NCBI GenBank assembly: GCA_002434245.1
Contig: DJJR01000022.1
Span: 62,001-126,000 of the forward strand
Source: Pelosinus fermentans
GTDB taxonomy: Bacteria > Bacillota > Negativicutes > DSM-13327
DNA: 64,000 nt
Reading direction: 5' to 3'
The notes beneath the pieces were generated by a model, which saw nothing but the letters and a program-made list of their open reading frames with translations, was not told the origin of the DNA and did not search any database. Positions 60,427 through 64,000 of this stretch are shown piece after piece. Positions within the stretch are counted from its first letter, which is position 1. Each line of letters begins with the position of its first letter. Both the position numbers and the translations under genes were made by a program.

Positions 60427-61488
60427 TTATTTATAAGCGCCGGTGCATTGCTGCAGGAGCGTTGTGATTGTTTCATAGCCCGGTGCATCTTCATAGAGAA
60501 TCTTATACAAGCCGGTCAGCAGTGGCAGGTTGCTCACCGCTAGTTTCCCTTCCCTTTCCAGCTGTTTTGCCAGCAAATAGCCAAAACGAATGGCCGGATA
60601 GCCTTCGACAGTGATTCCTTCTTCTTTCATCTTTGTGACAGCCTGACTGGCGGTCAGTCCCTCGCCAATCACTTCGCCCAGTGTTCGGTTGCGTCCGGCT
60701 TCTCCGGTTACCTCCAGGTCACCTACCCCGGGAAGTCCATATACGGAGAGCAGAGTACCCCCTAAAGCCTGAGATAGAATGCCCATCTCTGCTATGGCAA
60801 AAGTGAACAAGGCAGATTTCGTGTTGTTATGCAAAAAGCCTTTGCGTTTTTTAAAGCCTTCCGCCATGCCTAATCCAACGGCATAGGCGTTTTTCATAGC
60901 GGCACAAATTTCGGTGCCGGTTACATCGGTATTGACTTCAACGCGATAGACATCGGTCATCAATGTTTTTTGAAGCTGTTTAGCAGAGGCTAAGCTTGCA
61001 CTGGAATATGTAACCGAAGTAGGTGATTCCCAGACGACTTCTACAGCCTTGCAAGGACCGGCGATAAAGACAAAAGAAAGGGTATCGGTAAGGTGTTTTG
61101 GCAGCCGTTCCTTTAGAATTTCCGGCAGCAGGACAACATTGCCGTCCCTATCGTATTCAAAGCCTTTCGATACACTGCCGATTATCATGCCGGGATGCAA
61201 ATAAGGCACAACCTGTTCAAATATCATTCCCAAAGCGTCCGAGGTAATCGCCATAATGACAATGTCAGTATCCTGCATAGCTGCAGCTAGAGATTCTTCT
61301 TTGAAAGGTCTAATTGCTGAGGGCAACGAACATTTATGCTTGGGATGAGGTGCTCCGGCCAACAAGGCATTGATAATCTCATGATCCAGCTCGGTTCCCC
61401 ACAGACGAACTTCATGATTGTTTTTTATAAGAGGTACAGTCAGGGCACTGCCCATAGCACCTGCACCTATAATTGTTATTTTCGACAT
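60427..61488 (-). CDS. Glycerol-3-phosphate dehydrogenase-family protein
   Basis: 353 aa from the ATG at 61488, about 10 bases after AAGGAG; a GTG three codons upstream lies on that site. NAD motif ITIIGAGAMGSALTVPLI, then SVSKGFEYD near residue 112, CAAMKNAYAVGLGMAEGF near 202 and GVGDLEVTGEAGRNRTLGEVIGEG near 258, all GpsA-like. The usual SGPSFA segment reads AGPCKAVEVV, so it departs from true GpsA near the substrate site. It may be a paralogue acting on another sugar or polyol phosphate from the neighbouring PTS pathway; that is inference. Confidence 0.78.
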   Translation of the reverse strand: MSKITIIGAGAMGSALTVPLIKNNHEVRLWGTELDHEIINALLAGAPHPKHKCSLPSAIRPFKEESLAAAMQDTDIVIMAITSDALGMIFEQVVPYLHPGMIIGSVSKGFEYDRDGNVVLLPEILKERLPKHLTDTLSFVFIAGPCKAVEVVWESPTSVTYSSASLASAKQLQKTLMTDVYRVEVNTDVTGTEICAAMKNAYAVGLGMAEGFKKRKGFLHNNTKSALFTFAIAEMGILSQALGGTLLSVYGLPGVGDLEVTGEAGRNRTLGEVIGEGLTASQAVTKMKEEGITVEGYPAIRFGYLLAKQLEREGKLAVSNLPLLTGLYKILYEDAPGYETITTLLQQCTGAYK

Positions 61489-61759
61489 AGCTGTCACGCT
61501 CCTTAACTTTTTACTAGGTGGAGTAAAAAGCGACAGCTTGACAGGATGCGATCCATCGGGTTTATTATAGCAGATCTTTTGAAAAAATCAATTGTCTAAA
61601 CGCTGTCATTGGCAGTAGAGCCTGGTACAATGTGTGCATGATTGAACCCAAGCATTTGGGAAATTGGCTGGATTTGTTCTGCTGGAAAATATTTTCGATC
61701 GATAGAAGTGGAGAAGAATCAAGTCTTGGCAAGGACCAGAGCACAAAATGTGGCAATCA
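61489..61759. other. Intergenic region between the divergent dehydrogenase and second activator
   Basis: No gene seen. CCCAA-GCAT-TTGGG near 61644 and TCGATCGA near 61697 are short palindromes that could be regulator sites; nothing stronger was found. Confidence 0.4.
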
Positions 61760-61776
61760 TTGGTACATAACTTGCA
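61760..61776 (+). promoter_or_regulatory. Sigma-54 promoter before the second LevR-type gene
   Basis: TTGGTACATAACTTGCA: GG at 61762-61763 and GC at 61774-61775 are exactly 10 bases apart. The start would be near 61787, directly at the ribosome site AAGGTGGGG, leaving a leader of about 17 bases before ATG 61804. Confidence 0.75.
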
Positions 61777-61803
61777 TCTTATAGGCGAAGGTGGGGTAAA
61801 TAA

Positions 61804-64000
61804 ATGCGACAGTTATTAAAAATTATTAATCAGGAAAACAAAAAGAATCCTCTGACAGATGAAGAAATTGCTGCCCAATTAGGGATGGGAAGGAGTGATG
61901 TAGTCAAGCTCAGGCGATCACTGGGCATCGGAAATTCAAGACAGAGAATGAGAGAACTACTGGAAAAAGAGATTCATACTTTAGTAAACAAGTATCCTAA
62001 TTTATCAGAAAGGGCATTGACCCAAAAGTTAAATGAAAACGGTTTTGGTGTCTCCAGGCATATGGTTAGTGACTTATATCAGCAGATGAAAATGCAAGGT
62101 GCCTTTTCCGCAGCAAAACCGGAATCGCTTAACAGTAGTGAGGTCAATGATCCGCCAGTGAAACAAACGCAAACCGCCTTTGACGCTTTAATCGGAGCGC
62201 AAGGCAGTTTGCGGACGCAAGTAGAGCTGGCTAAGGCAGCTGTTTTTTACCCGCATAAAGGGCTGCATACCTTAATTGCTGGGGCAACTGGTGTTGGAAA
62301 AAGTGAATTGGCTTATTGTATGCACCGTTTTGCTTTGGAGTCTGGTACGAAACCAAGTGATACTCCTTTTGTGGTTTTTAACTGCGCCGATTATGCTGAG
62401 ACGCCCCAGTTATTACTGGCGCAATTGTTTGGTTATGTGAAAGGTGCCTTCACCGGTGCGGAAGTGGATAAAGAAGGATTAGTGGAAAAAGCCAATCAAG
62501 GGATTTTATTTTTAGATGAAATTCACAGGCTGCCGCCGGAAGGGCAAGAAATTCTTTATTATCTGATTGATAAAGGAAAGTTCCGGCGGCTGGGGGAAAG
62601 TGATACCTTTCGTAATGTAAGTTTGATGCTGATTGCGGCAACGACAGAAAATATTGAGTCATTTCTGCTGCTGCCTTTTCGCCGACGCATTCCCATGGTG
62701 ATTGAGCTGCCAACCATTGCCCAGCGTCCTTTGGAAGAACGGTTTCAAATCATTGTAAGTTTTATTCGGGAGGAAGTCAGCCGCATCAAATTGACAATGA
62801 GGGTTTCGTATAATGCGGTGGTTGCCTTACTGATGTATGAATGTCATGGCAATATTGGCCAATTGCGGTCAGATATACAGGTTGCCTGTGCCCGGGCTTT
62901 TCTGAAGAATATGGCACAAAAAGAAAAAATATTAAAGATCGAAATTAATGATTTAACCCATCAAGTTGTTAAAGGCTTGCTGCTTTTAAATGAGCAGCGC
63001 CCTGTCATTGAAAAAATTCTGCAGGGAGATCTGGAGATCTCCCCAACTGACCAACAAAGGACACCATTAGTGGAACCTACATATTTATTGCCGAATGAAG
63101 TATATCAGGAAATTGAAGACAATTATATTAAAATGGAAAATCAGGGAATCGACCTTGCGATTATCAATCGTGTCATCAGTGATGAACTTGAGACTAAGGT
63201 ACGGCAGCTGATTAAGCAGGCGCAAGGCAATAAGCAAAACCTGATTCGGCAGGATTTAGAAAAAATTGTGGGCGAAAAAATCGTCAATGCTGTTGATCGA
63301 ATGATAAAGCTGGCTAAAACCCGGCTGCCGGATATTGATGATAGTTTGCTGTATTGTTTGGCTACCCATTTAGCGGCATCTTATGAACGTATCCGGATGA
63401 ATAACAAGCTGATTGTCAATCCTCAATTTCAGAAGTTGCAGACCGAATATCCGGCAGAGTACGAACTGGCAGGGAGAATGGCACAAATAGCCTCTTATTA
63501 TCTTGGAACAGACTTGCCGGAAGATGAGATTGCTTTTATTGCTATGTACTTAAAATCGTATGCTAAAAAAGATCATCTGAATGAAGTCCATGTGGGAGTT
63601 GTGGTACTCACTCACGGACGGGTGGCCGAAGGAATGGTACAGGTCGCCAATCGATTGCTCGGCGTTGATTATGCTAAAGCCTTGGAAATGCCATTAGAGG
63701 AGAGTTCCCAAGATGCACTGCAGCGGGCTATGCATATCGTACGGCAGGCGGACAACGGCAAAGGGGTTCTAATGTTAGTGGATATGGGATCTTTGGTCGG
63801 TTTCGGCAAGCTGATTACCGATAGCACCGGTATCGTAACGCGCATGGTAACTAGGGTCAATACACCGATGGTGATTGAAGCGGTACGTAAGGCATTGGCT
63901 CCGGATGCGGATATTGAGGAAATTGCTAATGCGCTGCACTGGGACAATTCGAACTATGAAACGGATGTATGCCATATAAACACGGTTCATCATTTGACGG
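61804..64000 (+). CDS. Second LevR-type sigma-54 activator, 5' part
   Basis: Open from ATG 61804 (after GAAGGTGGGG) to the window end, 732 codons visible. N-terminal helix-turn-helix region (EEIAAQLGMGRSDVVKLRRSLGI), AAA+ sigma-54 domain (Walker A GATGVGKS, GAFTGAEVDKEG, FLDEIHRLPPEGQE), a PRD with LATHLAASYERI and FIAMYL (Tyr at the second histidine position), and an EIIA-mannose domain with LTHGRVAEG. It aligns along its whole length with the activator at 57232-60159 and is a paralogue. Its target is probably beyond the right edge of the window. A sigma-54 promoter lies directly before it. Confidence 0.88.
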   Translation, partial: MRQLLKIINQENKKNPLTDEEIAAQLGMGRSDVVKLRRSLGIGNSRQRMRELLEKEIHTLVNKYPNLSERALTQKLNENGFGVSRHMVSDLYQQMKMQGAFSAAKPESLNSSEVNDPPVKQTQTAFDALIGAQGSLRTQVELAKAAVFYPHKGLHTLIAGATGVGKSELAYCMHRFALESGTKPSDTPFVVFNCADYAETPQLLLAQLFGYVKGAFTGAEVDKEGLVEKANQGILFLDEIHRLPPEGQEILYYLIDKGKFRRLGESDTFRNVSLMLIAATTENIESFLLLPFRRRIPMVIELPTIAQRPLEERFQIIVSFIREEVSRIKLTMRVSYNAVVALLMYECHGNIGQLRSDIQVACARAFLKNMAQKEKILKIEINDLTHQVVKGLLLLNEQRPVIEKILQGDLEISPTDQQRTPLVEPTYLLPNEVYQEIEDNYIKMENQGIDLAIINRVISDELETKVRQLIKQAQGNKQNLIRQDLEKIVGEKIVNAVDRMIKLAKTRLPDIDDSLLYCLATHLAASYERIRMNNKLIVNPQFQKLQTEYPAEYELAGRMAQIASYYLGTDLPEDEIAFIAMYLKSYAKKDHLNEVHVGVVVLTHGRVAEGMVQVANRLLGVDYAKALEMPLEESSQDALQRAMHIVRQADNGKGVLMLVDMGSLVGFGKLITDSTGIVTRMVTRVNTPMVIEAVRKALAPDADIEEIANALHWDNSNYETDVCHINTVHHLT

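Overview
The window reads as a moderately AT-rich Firmicutes chromosome: strong AGGAGG-type ribosome sites, GTG and TTG starts, T-rich intrinsic terminators, a T-box leader, and sigma-54 activators of the AcoR and LevR types. Gene content and intergenic repeats resemble the Negativicutes, family Sporomusaceae (Pelosinus/Sporomusa-like). That placement is an inference from gene content; no rRNA or tRNA gene was recognised to anchor it.

Layout. (1) 1-7090: a lipoate-assembly operon of the kind known from sHdr/LbpA sulfur-oxidation systems. It holds an HdrB-like Fe-S protein (cut by the window edge), a GcvH-like lipoate-binding protein, an LplA-type ligase, a geranylgeranyl-reductase-family flavoprotein (LipT-like), two radical SAM proteins (LipS1/LipS2-like) and a second LplA fused to a DUF116-like Cys-rich domain. 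(2) 7394-17262: a complete L-rhamnose module with a DeoR regulator, rhaB, rhaA, rhaD, a sugar ABC transporter and rhaM, bracketed by two direct copies of a 150-bp repeat. (3) 17558-20950: an Lrp regulator with a LysE exporter, a LysR regulator and a FAH-family hydrolase. (4) 21168-27401: a T-box-controlled branched-chain amino acid ABC transporter (livJHMGF) and a branched-chain aminotransferase. (5) 27720-31890: a c-di-GMP-I riboswitch before a GGDEF/EAL protein, a 34-codon membrane protein, a DUF3870 protein, a glutamate racemase and a Fur-family regulator. (6) 32145-41389: acoR, a sigma-54 promoter and acetoin dehydrogenase operon 1 (E1 alpha, E1 beta, E2, lipB, lipA, DUF6506, E3). (7) 41541-46559, minus strand: a chemoreceptor, a LysR regulator, a zinc-ribbon protein and a SorC-family regulator. 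(8) 47055-53587: 2-oxo-acid/acetoin dehydrogenase operon 2, ending in a single-chain LipB-LipA fusion. (9) 53798-64000: a sigma-54-driven galactitol-type PTS (IIA, IIB, IIC) with a class II aldolase, two large LevR-type activators (the second cut by the window edge), and a minus-strand GpsA-like dehydrogenase between them.

Common thread. Three lipoyl-acceptor operons each carry their own lipoyl-assembly genes, and each in a different form: LipS1/LipS2 plus LplA-type ligases for the GcvH-like protein; separate but overlapping lipB and lipA for acetoin dehydrogenase 1; and a fused LipB-LipA for complex 2. Having all three within 53 kb is the most striking feature of the window.

Intergenic space is packed with palindromic repeats of at least three structural classes, several inside operons. 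Sigma-54 control recurs: three -24/-12 promoters with exact GG-N10-GC spacing, and three cognate-type activators.
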